Shown here piece by piece: positions 46,306-55,375 of a stretch of 64,000 nucleotides of DNA. The notes under the pieces were generated by a model. It saw nothing but the letters and a program-made list of their open reading frames with translations, ran no database searches and was not told the origin of the DNA. Source of the DNA: Streptomyces sp. Ag109_O5-1 (GTDB lineage: Bacteria; Actinomycetota; Actinomycetes; Streptomycetales; Streptomycetaceae); assembly GCF_003814875.1 (NCBI RefSeq), contig NZ_RKQF01000001.1, positions 1,426,001 through 1,490,000 on the forward strand, in the 5' to 3' direction. The number at the start of each line of letters is the position of its first letter. Within the stretch, counting starts at the first letter, position 1. The position numbers were made by a program, and so were the translations under genes.

Positions 46306-47386
46306 GGCGCTCCAGCCAGTCGGTGAGCACACGGGCGATGCGGGGACCTGCCTTGCCGTCCCACAGCGGCGGCCCGTCGGGGCCGGGCGCGGCTCGGCCG
46401 TCCAGGACCTTGCGCAGGGCGGGCACGAGTTCGCCGTGCCGGACCAGGCGGTTGGTGCCGTGGGTGACGGTGACCGGGCGTTCGGTCGTGGTGCGCAGCG
46501 TCAGACAGGGGACGCCGAGCACGGTGGTCTCCTCCTGGACCCCGCCCGAGTCCGTGATCACGGCGGCGGCCCCGCGGACCAGGCCCATGAACTCGACGTA
46601 GCCGAGCGGTTCGAGGAGGTGGACACCGGGCGCGTCGGCGAGGCCCGCCCTGCGCAGTGCCTCCCGGCCGCGCGGGTGCAGGGGCACGGCGAGGTCGAGG
46701 TGGGTCGCGGCCTCGGTGAGGGCACGGGCGGCGGCCGCGGCCGCCTCGGGGTCGTCGACGTTGGCAGGGCGGTGCAGGGTGACCACGCCGTACCGCGCGG
46801 GCAGTCCGTGGGCGGTGCGGGCGGCGACCGGGTCGAAATGCTCCAGATGGGTGAGCAGGGTGTCGATCATGGGGTTGCCGACGAAGTGCACCCGGGCCGG
46901 GTCGACGCCCTCACGGGCGAGGTGGCCGACGGCTTCGGGGCTGGTGGCGAAGAGCAGCTCGGCCAGCTGGTCGACCAGGCGCCGGTTGACCTCCTCCGGC
47001 ATCGTCATGTCGAAGCTGCGCAGCCCGGCCTCGACATGGGCCACCGGGATGCCGAGCTTGGCGGCGACCAGGGCCGCGGCCAGCGTGGAGTTCACATCGC
47101 CGTACACGACGACCAGGGCCGGGGCGCGGGTGAGCAGCTCGCCCTCCAGGGCCACCAGCAGGTCGGCGGTCTGCCGGGCGTGGCTGCCGGAGCCGACGCC
47201 GAGGTCGGTGTCGGGGGCGGGCAGTCCCAGCTCCCGGAAGAAGACGTGTGACATCCGTTCGTCGTAGTGCTGACCGGTGTGCACCAGGACCTGGTCGTGC
47301 CCGCTCGCGCGCAGTGCGGCGACGACGGGCGCGGCCTTCACGAAGTTCGGTCTGGTCCCTACGACGTGGAGTACGCGGCCGTTCAT
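46298..47386 (-). CDS. wecB: UDP-N-acetylglucosamine 2-epimerase (non-hydrolysing)
   Basis: 362 residues. Interconverts UDP-GlcNAc and UDP-ManNAc. Motifs are VVGTRPNFVKAAPVVAAL at the N terminus, HVEAGLRSFDMTMPEE in the middle and ITDSGGVQEETTVLGVP for UDP binding. First gene of the minus-strand operon, with only 38 bases separating it from the divergent glycosyltransferase gene. Together with the dehydrogenase at 48979 it should supply UDP-ManNAcA. Confidence 0.95.
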   Translation of the reverse strand: MNGRVLHVVGTRPNFVKAAPVVAALRASGHDQVLVHTGQHYDERMSHVFFRELGLPAPDTDLGVGSGSHARQTADLLVALEGELLTRAPALVVVYGDVNSTLAAALVAAKLGIPVAHVEAGLRSFDMTMPEEVNRRLVDQLAELLFATSPEAVGHLAREGVDPARVHFVGNPMIDTLLTHLEHFDPVAARTAHGLPARYGVVTLHRPANVDDPEAAAAAARALTEAATHLDLAVPLHPRGREALRRAGLADAPGVHLLEPLGYVEFMGLVRGAAAVITDSGGVQEETTVLGVPCLTLRTTTERPVTVTHGTNRLVRHGELVPALRKVLDGRAAPGPDGPPLWDGKAGPRIARVLTDWLERHD

Positions 47387-47424
47387 GTCGTACGTTCTCC
47401 GCTCTGTCGGCCTACCTTGGCGAC

Positions 47425-48900
47425 ATGGCCCGACGTCCGTCCCGGCACCAGCCGCGTCGCATCCCCCGTGCACTCAGCTTGGCCGCATCGGTCGCATGGG
47501 GCGAGTTGCGGCACGACCCCGCGCGGGCCGCGCTGCTCGGCGTACGGCTGCTGCCGGGGCGGGTGCGGCGCGGGCTGGAAGGCGTCGAGCGGCGGCTCGC
47601 CGCCCGGGCCCGTACGGCCGGGCCGGCCGCCACGCCGTCCGCGGCCCGGGTTCCGGCGCCGACCGGGCGGCCCGTGCGGCCCGAGCCGGGCCGGGTGCTC
47701 CATGTGGTCACCAACGGGCTGCCGTTCAAGCACGCCGGTTACACCGTGCGCACCCAGGCCCTCGCCGAGGCGCAGCGGGCGGCCGGGCTCGATCCGCACG
47801 TGGTGACCCGGATCGGGTTCCCGGTGGCGCAGGGCGTCCTGGACGCCCGTCCGCTGCAGATCGTGAACGGGGTGCCGCAGCACCGGCTGCTGCCGCCCGT
47901 ACTGCCGTACCGGCAGGGCGCGGTGCTCGCCCGCAACGCCGAACTGGCCGGACGCCTGGTGGAGCGGCTGCGGCCGGCCGTGCTGCACGCGGCCACCGAC
48001 CACGCCAACGGGCGGGTGGCGCTCGCCCTGCGGGAGACCTACGGGCTGCCCGTGGTCTACGAGGTGCGGGGCTTTCTGGAGGAGACCTGGCTGACCCAGG
48101 CGGCGGGGCGCGGCCCGGACGACGAGACCTACCGCGCCCGGCGCGCCCTGGAGACGTACTGCATGCGCCGGGCCGATCTGGTGCTGACGCTGGGCACGGC
48201 GATGAAGGCCGAGATCGTGGGCCGCGGGGTACCCGAGGAACGGGTCCTGATCGTGCCCAACGCGGTCGACGACACCTTCCTCGCCCCGCCCCCGGACGGG
48301 GCGGAACTGCGCACCCGGCTCGGCATCGCGGCCGACGACTATGTGGTGGGCACCGTGAGCAGCCTTACTCCACACGAGGGAATCGGCACATTGCTCCATG
48401 CGGGTGCCGAGCTGCGCCGTCGGGGTGTCCCGCTGCGGCTGCTGATCGTCGGTGAGGGACCCGAGCGCGCGGCGCTCCAGGCGCTCGCCGGACGGCTCGG
48501 TCTCGACGACGGCACCGCGCTCTTCACCGGATGGGTGCCGCACCGCCAAGTGCGCTCCTACCACGCCGTTCTGGACGTCTTCGCGGTACCGCGCACCGAC
48601 GAACGGGTCTGCCGTCTGGTCACCCCGCTCAAGCCGGTCGAAGCGATGGCGAGCGGTCTTCCCGTGGCGGCCAGTGATCTCACAGCGCTGCGGGAACTCG
48701 TGCAACCCGAGGTGAACGGACACCTGATCACTCCCGAATGCCCACAAGCTTGGGCAGAAGCTCTCGAAGTATTGCTCTACAGTCGAAAACGGCGGCATGA
48801 ATGGGGAGCGTCCGCCCGCGCTCTGGTAGCGCGTGACCGCACCTGGAAAAGGGTCGCTGCCACGACCCGGGAGGCGTATCGCGCTCTCGGATGTGTCTGA
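47425..48900 (+). CDS. GT4 family glycosyltransferase
   Basis: 491 residues. An Arg/Pro-rich N-terminal extension of about 95 residues precedes the GT-B fold. GLPFKHAGYTVRTQAL is the acceptor-side loop and PLKPVEAMASGLPVAASD the E-x7-E-type nucleotide-sugar site. Retaining enzyme on NDP-sugars. ATG 47425 chosen. First gene of a plus-strand unit with the dehydrogenase and another GT4. Confidence 0.9.
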   Translation: MARRPSRHQPRRIPRALSLAASVAWGELRHDPARAALLGVRLLPGRVRRGLEGVERRLAARARTAGPAATPSAARVPAPTGRPVRPEPGRVLHVVTNGLPFKHAGYTVRTQALAEAQRAAGLDPHVVTRIGFPVAQGVLDARPLQIVNGVPQHRLLPPVLPYRQGAVLARNAELAGRLVERLRPAVLHAATDHANGRVALALRETYGLPVVYEVRGFLEETWLTQAAGRGPDDETYRARRALETYCMRRADLVLTLGTAMKAEIVGRGVPEERVLIVPNAVDDTFLAPPPDGAELRTRLGIAADDYVVGTVSSLTPHEGIGTLLHAGAELRRRGVPLRLLIVGEGPERAALQALAGRLGLDDGTALFTGWVPHRQVRSYHAVLDVFAVPRTDERVCRLVTPLKPVEAMASGLPVAASDLTALRELVQPEVNGHLITPECPQAWAEALEVLLYSRKRRHEWGASARALVARDRTWKRVAATTREAYRALGCV

Positions 48901-48978
48901 GGCCCCTCGCCCGGAACCGTGTCCTCCGGGCCCTTCGGATCCGTACGGCGTCTGCCGTCGAGGGCGGAGTGAATCCCT

Positions 48979-50301
48979 ATGCAGGTCGAAAAGGCCGTAC
49001 CGCTCGGGGAATTGAGCGAATCGCTCGGGGACGAAGAACAGATCGACGGCTTCGAGCTGGCCGTCATCGGGCTGGGTTACGTCGGGCTTCCGCTCGCGCG
49101 GGAGGCATCGGCGGTGGGCCTGAGAGTGGCGGGGCTCGACCTGGACCCACGAGTCGTCGAGGGCCTCAACGCCGGGCACTCCCATGTGGGCGACGTGTCC
49201 GACGAGGACGTCGCCCGGATGCGGGCGGCCGGGTTCACCGCGTACACGGACAGCGCCTGTCTGACCCGTGCGCAGACGATCGTGATCTGCGTGCCGACCC
49301 CGCTCGGCGAGGACGGCGGCCCCGACCTGCGCGCGGTGACCTCCGCCACGACGACGGTGGCGGGCGGACTGCGCCGCGGACAGCTCGTCGTCCTCGAGTC
49401 GACCACCTATCCCGGCACCACCGAGGAAGTGGTCAAACCACTCCTGGAGGAGTCGGGGCTGCGGGCCGGTGCGGACTTCGCGCTGGCCTTCTCACCGGAG
49501 CGCATCGACCCCGGCAACACCACACACGGGCTGCGCGGGACACCGAAGGTGGTCGGCGGCTGGACCCCGGCCTGCGCGGCCCGCGCGGCGGCCTTCTACG
49601 GCAAGTTCGTCGACACCGTCATCCAGGCCAAGGGCACCCGGGAAGCCGAGATGGCCAAGCTTCTGGAGAACACCTACCGGCACGTCAACATCGCCCTCGT
49701 CAACGAACTCGCCATCCTCTGCCGTGAGCTGCGCGTCGACGTATGGGACGCGATCCGCTGCGCCGGGACGAAGCCGTTCGGCTTCCAGGCCTTCCGGCCG
49801 GGCGCCGGGGTGGGCGGCCACTGCATCCCCATCGACCCCAACTACCTTTCCTACAAGGTGCGTTCGATCGGCTACGAGTTCCGGTTCGTCGAACTCGCCC
49901 GGGAGATCAACGCGCACATGCCGCTGTACGTCGTCCGGCGCGCCCAGGACCTGCTCAACCACGAGGGCCGCGCGCTGCACGGCTCCCGGGTGCTGCTGCT
50001 CGGCGTCACCTACAAGCCGGACGTCGCCGACCAGCGGGAGGCGCCGGCGGTGCCGGTGGCCCGGCTGCTGCGGGAGCGGGAGGCCGAGATCGCCTTCCAC
50101 GACCCGTTCGTGCCCGCCTGGTTCGTGGACGGCGAGGCCGTGCCGCGGGTCACCGACGTCACGGCCGCCGCACGCTCGCACGACCTGACGATCCTGCTCC
50201 AGGACCACTCCGCCTACGACCTGCCGGCCCTCGGCGACGAGGCCCGCCTGCTCTTCGACACCCGGGGGCGGATCTTCCGGCCCGGTGTCGAGGTGCTCTA
50301 G
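48979..50301 (+). CDS. UDP-N-acetyl-D-mannosamine (or related UDP-sugar) dehydrogenase
   Basis: 440 residues of the UDP-glucose/GDP-mannose dehydrogenase family. It oxidises the C6 alcohol of a UDP-sugar to a carboxylate with two NAD. NAD motif GLGYVGLPLAREAS near residue 33, catalytic Cys in GVGGHCIPIDP, and GVTYKPDVADQREAP in the C-terminal domain. The nearby 2-epimerase points to UDP-ManNAc as substrate (WecC type), though UDP-GlcNAc C6 dehydrogenases look alike. Followed by the hairpin at 50326-50359. Confidence 0.92.
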   Translation: MQVEKAVPLGELSESLGDEEQIDGFELAVIGLGYVGLPLAREASAVGLRVAGLDLDPRVVEGLNAGHSHVGDVSDEDVARMRAAGFTAYTDSACLTRAQTIVICVPTPLGEDGGPDLRAVTSATTTVAGGLRRGQLVVLESTTYPGTTEEVVKPLLEESGLRAGADFALAFSPERIDPGNTTHGLRGTPKVVGGWTPACAARAAAFYGKFVDTVIQAKGTREAEMAKLLENTYRHVNIALVNELAILCRELRVDVWDAIRCAGTKPFGFQAFRPGAGVGGHCIPIDPNYLSYKVRSIGYEFRFVELAREINAHMPLYVVRRAQDLLNHEGRALHGSRVLLLGVTYKPDVADQREAPAVPVARLLREREAEIAFHDPFVPAWFVDGEAVPRVTDVTAAARSHDLTILLQDHSAYDLPALGDEARLLFDTRGRIFRPGVEVL

Positions 50302-50325
50302 GCGATCTCTGCGGCAACTCCCCTT

Positions 50326-50359
50326 CCGCCGCCCGGAGTCGGCAGGCTCCGGGCGGCGG
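50326..50359 (+). terminator. Hairpin between the dehydrogenase and GT4 genes
   Basis: 13-bp stem CCGCCGCCCGGAG / CTCCGGGCGGCGG with an 8-base loop. It ends 17 bases before the next ATG, so it may end the upstream unit or attenuate the downstream gene. Confidence 0.6.
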
Positions 50360-50376
50360 AGTCGAAAGGCGCTCAG

Positions 50377-51591
50377 ATGCGGATACTCGTCGTCACCGTT
50401 GTCCACCACCCCGAGGACGCACGCATCCTGCACCGGCAGATCGGTGCGCTGCGGGACCGCGGGCACCGGGTCGTGTACGCGGCGCCGTTCTCGGCCCGTG
50501 CGGTACGCCCCCGCCCCGACCTCGAAGGGATCGACCTGCCCCGGGCGACCGGCCGCAGCCGGCGTACGGCGGTGGGCGCGGCCCGCGCCCTGCTGGCCCG
50601 GCGCGGCCACGAGGCGGACCTGATCCTCCTCCACGACCCGGAACTGCTCCTGGCCCTGCCCGGCACCCTGCGCCGCTGGCGGCGGTCCGGGACGGGGCCG
50701 GTGGTCGTGTGGGACGTCCACGAGGACACCGCGGCGGCGCTCACCATGAAACGCTGGGTGCCGCGGGCGCTCAGACCGCCGCTGCGCCTCGGCGTACGGG
50801 CGGCCGAGCGGCTGGCCGAACGCCATCTGCGGCTGCTGCTGGCCGAGGACGCCTACCAGGAGCGCTTTAGCCGCACCCACCCGGTGGTGCCGAACTTCAC
50901 GACCGCGCCCGTCCAGGCGCCCGAACCGCCGGGCACCGGACACGTCGTCTACGTCGGCCATCTGTCGCGGGCCCGCGGTGCCCTGGACCTGATCGAGACC
51001 GCCCGGCACCTGGGGCCCGGCATACGCATCGAGGTGGCCGGAGCGGCCGACCCCGACGTCCGGGAGGCACTCACCACGGCCGACCGGGACGGCGTCCTGC
51101 GCTGGCACGGCTTCCTGCCCAACGACCGCGCGCTCGCCCTGTTCCCCGGCGCCCTGGCCGGGCTCTCCCTCCTCCACGACCAGCCCAACTACCGGCACTC
51201 ACGGCCCACCAAGATCGTCGAGTACATGGCCCACGGCGTCCCGGTCGTCACCACGCCCACCCCGCTGGCGGCCGACATGGTGGAGCGGCACGGCTGCGGT
51301 CTCGTCGTCCCGTACGAGGATCCACGCGCGGCGGCGGAGGCGGTACGACGGCTGAGCGCCGACGCGATCCTGCGTCACACCGCCGCCCAGCGCGGCCGCG
51401 AAGCAGCCCTCGCCCACTTCAACTGGCCTGACAGAGCAGCCGAGTTCACGCACTGCCTGGAGGCCTGGGTGCGAGAGGAGACCGGTGTCAGGCGCGCTCG
51501 TGACGTGGCTCGTACAAGGCGACCTCGCCTCCGCCCGGCAACCGGAGGCCCGTCACCCGGCCCCACGCCGCGACCTGGACGGGTCGGCTGA
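50377..51591 (+). CDS. GT4 family glycosyltransferase
   Basis: 404 residues. VVTVVHHPEDARILHRQ at the N terminus, VVYVGHLSRARGALDLIE in the linker to the second Rossmann domain, and PTKIVEYMAHGVPVVTT as the donor site. The natural fold ends near CLEAWVREETG (about 370). The last 35 residues are Arg/Pro-rich and are read antisense through the 3' part of the VOC gene at 51488-51829, an overlap of 104 bases. That tail may be an accident of stop-codon loss. Confidence 0.9.
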   Translation: MRILVVTVVHHPEDARILHRQIGALRDRGHRVVYAAPFSARAVRPRPDLEGIDLPRATGRSRRTAVGAARALLARRGHEADLILLHDPELLLALPGTLRRWRRSGTGPVVVWDVHEDTAAALTMKRWVPRALRPPLRLGVRAAERLAERHLRLLLAEDAYQERFSRTHPVVPNFTTAPVQAPEPPGTGHVVYVGHLSRARGALDLIETARHLGPGIRIEVAGAADPDVREALTTADRDGVLRWHGFLPNDRALALFPGALAGLSLLHDQPNYRHSRPTKIVEYMAHGVPVVTTPTPLAADMVERHGCGLVVPYEDPRAAAEAVRRLSADAILRHTAAQRGREAALAHFNWPDRAAEFTHCLEAWVREETGVRRARDVARTRRPRLRPATGGPSPGPTPRPGRVG

Positions 51592-51829
51592 ACACCACGC
51601 CTTTTGCGGTGAGTTCGGCGACCGTCGCATCCAGGTCGTCGCACATCAGCATCAGTTCGTGCGACGGCTCGCCGTCGGCCGGATGACAGGCCACCTCGGC
51701 CGGCGGCAGCCGGAAGATGAGCCAGCCGTGTCCGGCGTCGATGTGCGGCCAGCCCAGCACGTCCCGGAGGAAAGCACGGTCCGCCTCTGCGTCACGCGTG
51801 TAGATCACCACATGTGCCCCATTGATCAC
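51488..51829 (-). CDS. VOC family protein (glyoxalase/bleomycin-resistance fold)
   Basis: 113 residues, one VOC unit of two beta-alpha-beta-beta-beta modules: VVIYTRDAEADRAFLRDVLG at the start and GGGEVALYEPRH at the end. Metal-site residues could be H7 and the C-terminal E. Members act on small electrophiles or bind drugs; nothing here points to a substrate. It converges on and overlaps the GT4 gene. Confidence 0.85.
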   Translation of the reverse strand: MINGAHVVIYTRDAEADRAFLRDVLGWPHIDAGHGWLIFRLPPAEVACHPADGEPSHELMLMCDDLDATVAELTAKGVVFSRPVQVAAWGRVTGLRLPGGGEVALYEPRHERA

Positions 51830-51874
51830 GCGCGGAGGCTAGCCCCGGGAGAGCGCGGCGGCAAGCACCGGGCG

Positions 51875-52285
51875 CTACGCGTTGGACCAGCCGCGCTCGC
51901 AGAGCACGAGCCGGTATCCGTCCGGGTCCTCGACGGTGACGCCCCACCGGTTCCAGTACGGGTTGGGCGACGGCACCCGCCTGCCGCCGTGCTCCTCCAG
52001 CCGGGCGACCAGTTCCTCCGGCACCGGACCGTCGAGATAGACGACCAGCAGGTCCTCCTCGGTGGGCCGGGGCTCGACGGGCCGGGCGGGCTCGTGGACC
52101 AGTTCCAGATGCCAGCCGGCGTCCGGCCGGCCCACCATCAACAGGTCGTGCTCCCCGGGTTCCGCCCCGCCCTCGGCCCGCCACACCACACCGAGCCCGA
52201 GCCCCTGCACCCAGAACCGCTCGGCCGCCGCCAGGTCCCGGGAGGGCCGGGCGATCCGGATGTGACTACGACCGTCGACGGACAT
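51875..52285 (-). CDS. VOC family protein (glyoxalase-like)
   Basis: 136 residues. HIRIARPSRDLAAAERFWVQ and GVTVEDPDGYRLVLCERGW are the typical ends of the VOC fold. It lies upstream of the other VOC gene on the same strand with 45 bases between, so the two may be co-transcribed, but the proteins are not close copies. ATG 52285 sits behind AGGAAGAGG; a GTG one codon earlier is possible. Confidence 0.87.
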   Translation of the reverse strand: MSVDGRSHIRIARPSRDLAAAERFWVQGLGLGVVWRAEGGAEPGEHDLLMVGRPDAGWHLELVHEPARPVEPRPTEEDLLVVYLDGPVPEELVARLEEHGGRRVPSPNPYWNRWGVTVEDPDGYRLVLCERGWSNA

Positions 52286-52401
52286 CACGACCTCTTCCTG
52301 AGCTGCCGTTTCCTGCTCAGCAGCCTAGGCATCCGGCGATCGCGCGGCCATCGGCCGATCGCCCTGGACCGCAGGCCCTAGGCCGGGTCCGCACGGCGGC
52401 G

Positions 52402-52848
52402 GTGCAGCGCCCCGGCGTCCCGGTGCGCCGCGTTGCCACCTCGCCGCGCTGCCGCGTTCAATGGCGAAATTCGCCCGGAAGAGAGCCGGTTGCGGGGGCG
52501 CTTGCTGTCCACGCGCCCGGGCCGGGAACCGTCGTCGTGCGGAGTCACGTCCACGGACAGAAACCGGTTGACGGGAAGAAGTGGACGTTCTTCGGCGACG
52601 GCACCGTACGCAGCCTCGGCAAGTGCATGACCGTCGCCGGGGGCTCGCGGGAGGACGGCGCGGCGATCCGCCTCGTCGGCTGCGACGGTTCCGGGGCACA
52701 GCGGTTCCGGCTCACCGCGGCGAACTACCTGGTCAACGTCCAGGCCGACAAGTGTGTCGACGTCACCGACGTGGCGACCGACAACGGCGCCCAGCTGCAA
52801 CTGTGGGGCTGCTCCGGCGCGGGCAACCAGAAGCGGAGCATCTACTGA
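52402..52848 (+). pseudogene. Ricin-type lectin domain remnant
   Basis: The last 90 or so residues (from KKWTFFGDGTVRSLGKCM to QLQLWGCSGAGNQK) are a clear ricin-B/CBM13 lectin end with paired cysteines and the QxW-like repeats. The upstream part of the frame has no signal peptide and no recognisable domain. The end also differs from intact copies, stopping at NQKRSIY instead of the usual NQKW-type finish. I read it as the 3' scrap of a secreted glycosidase gene whose catalytic part is lost. Confidence 0.6.
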
Positions 52849-52889
52849 CACCACTCCGCGCACCCGACCGGGGCCCGTACGCCTCGGGC

Positions 52890-53315
52890 CTACGCGCGCG
52901 GAATGCCGTACGCCCGCTCGACGCGGAGCCGCAGCACCAGCCGCCGGTCGCGGACCATCGCGGCGCGGTAGTCGTCCCAGTCGGGGTGCTCACCCTGGAC
53001 GTCACGGTAGAGGCGGACGAGTTCCTCGACGGTCTCGTCGTACGGGTCCTGGGCAACCGGTGACAGTTCGGCGGTGCCCTCGGCGACCGTGTAGGCCCAG
53101 CGGTCGGGGCTGGTGACGTGGTAGGAGGCGCGGGGGTCGCGGCGCAGGTTGCGGGTCTTCGCGCGGTCGTCGGTGATCGAGACGCGCACGGTCCGCTCGT
53201 CGGGGTAGTAGGCGTGGTTGACATTGGACAGCTGGGGGCGGCCGTCGCTCTTGAGGGTGACCAGCACCCCGGCGTGGCCTTCGGCGAGCAGCTTCAGAAG
53301 AGTGTCCTGGGTCAT
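52890..53315 (-). CDS. PPOX-class flavin/F420-dependent protein
   Basis: 141 residues, split-barrel fold of the pyridoxamine 5'-phosphate oxidase class. Family stretches are GVLVTLKSDGRPQLSNVNH, DDRAKTRNLRRDPRASYHV and YRDVQGEHPDWDDYRAAMV, typical of actinobacterial F420-binding members. It would bind F420 or FMN and may reduce or bind a small molecule. ATG 53315 chosen; the frame extends to 53420 but would then run into the TetR operator. Divergent from the TetR gene. Confidence 0.88.
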   Translation of the reverse strand: MTQDTLLKLLAEGHAGVLVTLKSDGRPQLSNVNHAYYPDERTVRVSITDDRAKTRNLRRDPRASYHVTSPDRWAYTVAEGTAELSPVAQDPYDETVEELVRLYRDVQGEHPDWDDYRAAMVRDRRLVLRLRVERAYGIPRA

Positions 53316-53362
53316 ACAGGGGAGAACCCCGCCGCGGCCGTCCGGCATTCCCTTCCGGGCAA

Positions 53363-53385
53363 GGCGGTAGACACTGTCTACCGCC
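53363..53385. promoter_or_regulatory. Perfect 10+3+10 operator before the TetR-MFS pair
   Basis: GGCGGTAGAC-act-GTCTACCGCC is a perfect inverted repeat ending 18 bases before the TetR ATG. A further GGTAGAC half-site follows at 53390. It is an ideal TetR-dimer target, so the gene is probably autoregulated. Confidence 0.75.
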
Positions 53386-53403
53386 GGCTGGTAGACAGCG
53401 TCC

Positions 53404-53985
53404 ATGGCAGAATCCGACACAGGTCTGCGGGACCGGCTGGTCGACGTCGGCGTGGCGTTGGTGGCCGCCGAGGGCGCCCAGGCGCTGACCCTGCGGGAGA
53501 TCGCCCGCCGCGCGGGGGTCTCGCACGGGGCGCCGCGCCGCTACTTCCCCACCCATCTCGAACTGCTCTCGGCCATCGCACGCCGGGGCTTCACCGAGCT
53601 GGCCGTGCGCTCGGAGGCGGCGCTGGGCGACGGCGAGGCGGCACCGGGCGCGAAAGTCGCCGCACTGGCACGGGTGTACCTGGAGTTCGCGCGGGACAAC
53701 ACGGGCATGTACGAGTTGATGTTCCGTCACGACCTGCTGGAGAGCGGTCGCTTGCTGCTGCGGGAGACCAGCCTGCCGTTGTTCGGGCTGCTCGCCGACC
53801 TGGTCGGCCGGGCCCGGCCCGGCGTGGACGCGCGGCTGGTCGCGGGCGCCCTGTGGGCGAACCTGCACGGCATCGCCCAGCTGTGGAACTGGGGCAGTCT
53901 CCAACTCGCCACCGGCTCCGATGACTTCGGGCCACTGTTGCGGGCCGCGCTGGACGCGCATCTCGGGCCGGAGGCCGGACGGTGA
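53404..53985 (+). CDS. TetR family regulator
   Basis: 193 residues. HTH at about 10-55 (ALTLREIARRAGVSHGAPRRYFPTHLE); the C-terminal domain is of the common TetR_C type (LLADLVGRARPGVDARLVAGALWANLHG). It overlaps the MFS gene by four bases (GTGA), the classical repressor-pump pair. Confidence 0.93.
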   Translation: MAESDTGLRDRLVDVGVALVAAEGAQALTLREIARRAGVSHGAPRRYFPTHLELLSAIARRGFTELAVRSEAALGDGEAAPGAKVAALARVYLEFARDNTGMYELMFRHDLLESGRLLLRETSLPLFGLLADLVGRARPGVDARLVAGALWANLHGIAQLWNWGSLQLATGSDDFGPLLRAALDAHLGPEAGR

Positions 53986-55328
53986 ACCGGCGGCTGACGC
54001 TGGCGAGCAGTGTGGCGGGCGCCGTGGTCGTCGCGCTGGACGGGACCGTCCTCACGGTCGCGCAGCCCACCCTGCAGAGGGAGTTGGGTGCCTCCTTCGC
54101 CGAGGTGCAGTGGACCAGTACCGCCTATCTCATCGCGGTGGCGAGCCTGCTGGTGTTCGCCGGGCGGCTCGGCGACCGGTACGGGCAGCGGCGGATGTTC
54201 GGGCTCGGAATGCTCGGCTTCGGTGCCGCCTCCGCGGGCATCGGCCTCGCGCCGGGCGTCGGCTGGGTGATCGGACTGCGGGTGGTGCAGGGGGTGTTCG
54301 GGGCGCTGCTGCAACCGGCCACGCTCGGCATGCTCCGGACCGCGTATCCGCCGGACGGGCTCGCCAGGCCGCTGGCCCTGCGGACCGCGGCCGTCGGACT
54401 GGCGGCCGCCGCGGGGCCGTTGCTCGGCGGGGCGTTGGTGACGGGGCTGGGCTGGCGGGCGGTCTTCTTCCTCCATGTGCTGCCGACGGCGCTCTTCGGG
54501 ATGCTCGCGCTGGCCGGTCGGGAGGAGGAACGGGAGCCGGTGGTCCGGACGCCGCTGGACGTGCCGGGGGCGGTGCTGCTCGCGGTGACGCTGGCCGGGC
54601 TGGTGCACGGGCTGGTCACCGGTGCGCCGGTGAGCCTCGGGGTGGCCGTGGTCGCCGGGGTGGCGTTCGTACGGCACGAGCGGCGGACGCCGAGCCCGCT
54701 GCTGCCGCCCGGGTTGATCACGGTCCCGGCGGTCGGGGCGGCCCTGGGCATCCTGGTCGCCGCGTCGGCGGCCCTGTTCGGCACGCTCTTCGTCGGCGTG
54801 TACGTCCTCCAGCGCACCCTCGGCCTCGACCCGTTCGCCAGCGCGCTGCGCAGTCTGCCGCTGGCGGTGCTGATGGTGGCGTCCGCCGCCGGGTGCCCCG
54901 TACTCCTGCGCCGCCTCGGCCCGCGCCGTACCGTCGCCTCGGCGATGGCGCTCCTCGCGCTCGGCGTCCTGCTGCTGACCCGGCCCTCGGCCGGCCCCGC
55001 CCTGTACGGCGGATTCGCGCTGCTGGGCGCCGGGTTCGGGACGGTGATGGTGGCGGCGACCCATGTCGTCGTACGGCAGGCGGACGCCGGGTCGGCCGGA
55101 GTGGCGGGCGGGTCGCAGCAGACCGCGCTGAACGTCGGTCCCGCGCTCGGGGTGGCCGTGGCGGGCGCGCTGCTGGGCTCCGGGACCGTGGTACCGCTGC
55201 TCGTGCTGGCCGCTTTGGCCGTGTTCGGCGTGGCGCTCGCACGTTCGCTGCCCGGCGCCTCTTCTATAGCGTCCGTCACACCACACACGGATGAGCGGGA
55301 CCGTTCCCCTATTCCTGCGCGACGATGA
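53982..55328 (+). CDS. MFS efflux transporter (DHA2/EmrB-QacA type)
   Basis: 448 residues, at least 12 helices. Motif C-like LAAAAGPLLGGALVTGLGWR in helix 5, and DGTVLTVAQPTLQRELGAS plus AGRLGDRYGQRR in the first helices are drug:H+ antiporter marks. Probably exports a toxic or self-made compound that also acts as ligand of the TetR protein. GTG start at 53982. Confidence 0.92.
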   Translation: MNRRLTLASSVAGAVVVALDGTVLTVAQPTLQRELGASFAEVQWTSTAYLIAVASLLVFAGRLGDRYGQRRMFGLGMLGFGAASAGIGLAPGVGWVIGLRVVQGVFGALLQPATLGMLRTAYPPDGLARPLALRTAAVGLAAAAGPLLGGALVTGLGWRAVFFLHVLPTALFGMLALAGREEEREPVVRTPLDVPGAVLLAVTLAGLVHGLVTGAPVSLGVAVVAGVAFVRHERRTPSPLLPPGLITVPAVGAALGILVAASAALFGTLFVGVYVLQRTLGLDPFASALRSLPLAVLMVASAAGCPVLLRRLGPRRTVASAMALLALGVLLLTRPSAGPALYGGFALLGAGFGTVMVAATHVVVRQADAGSAGVAGGSQQTALNVGPALGVAVAGALLGSGTVVPLLVLAALAVFGVALARSLPGASSIASVTPHTDERDRSPIPARR

Positions 55329-55375
55329 GGTCCGAGGTCGGACCGCACCGCGGACGACACGACCGGAGGAGAGCG

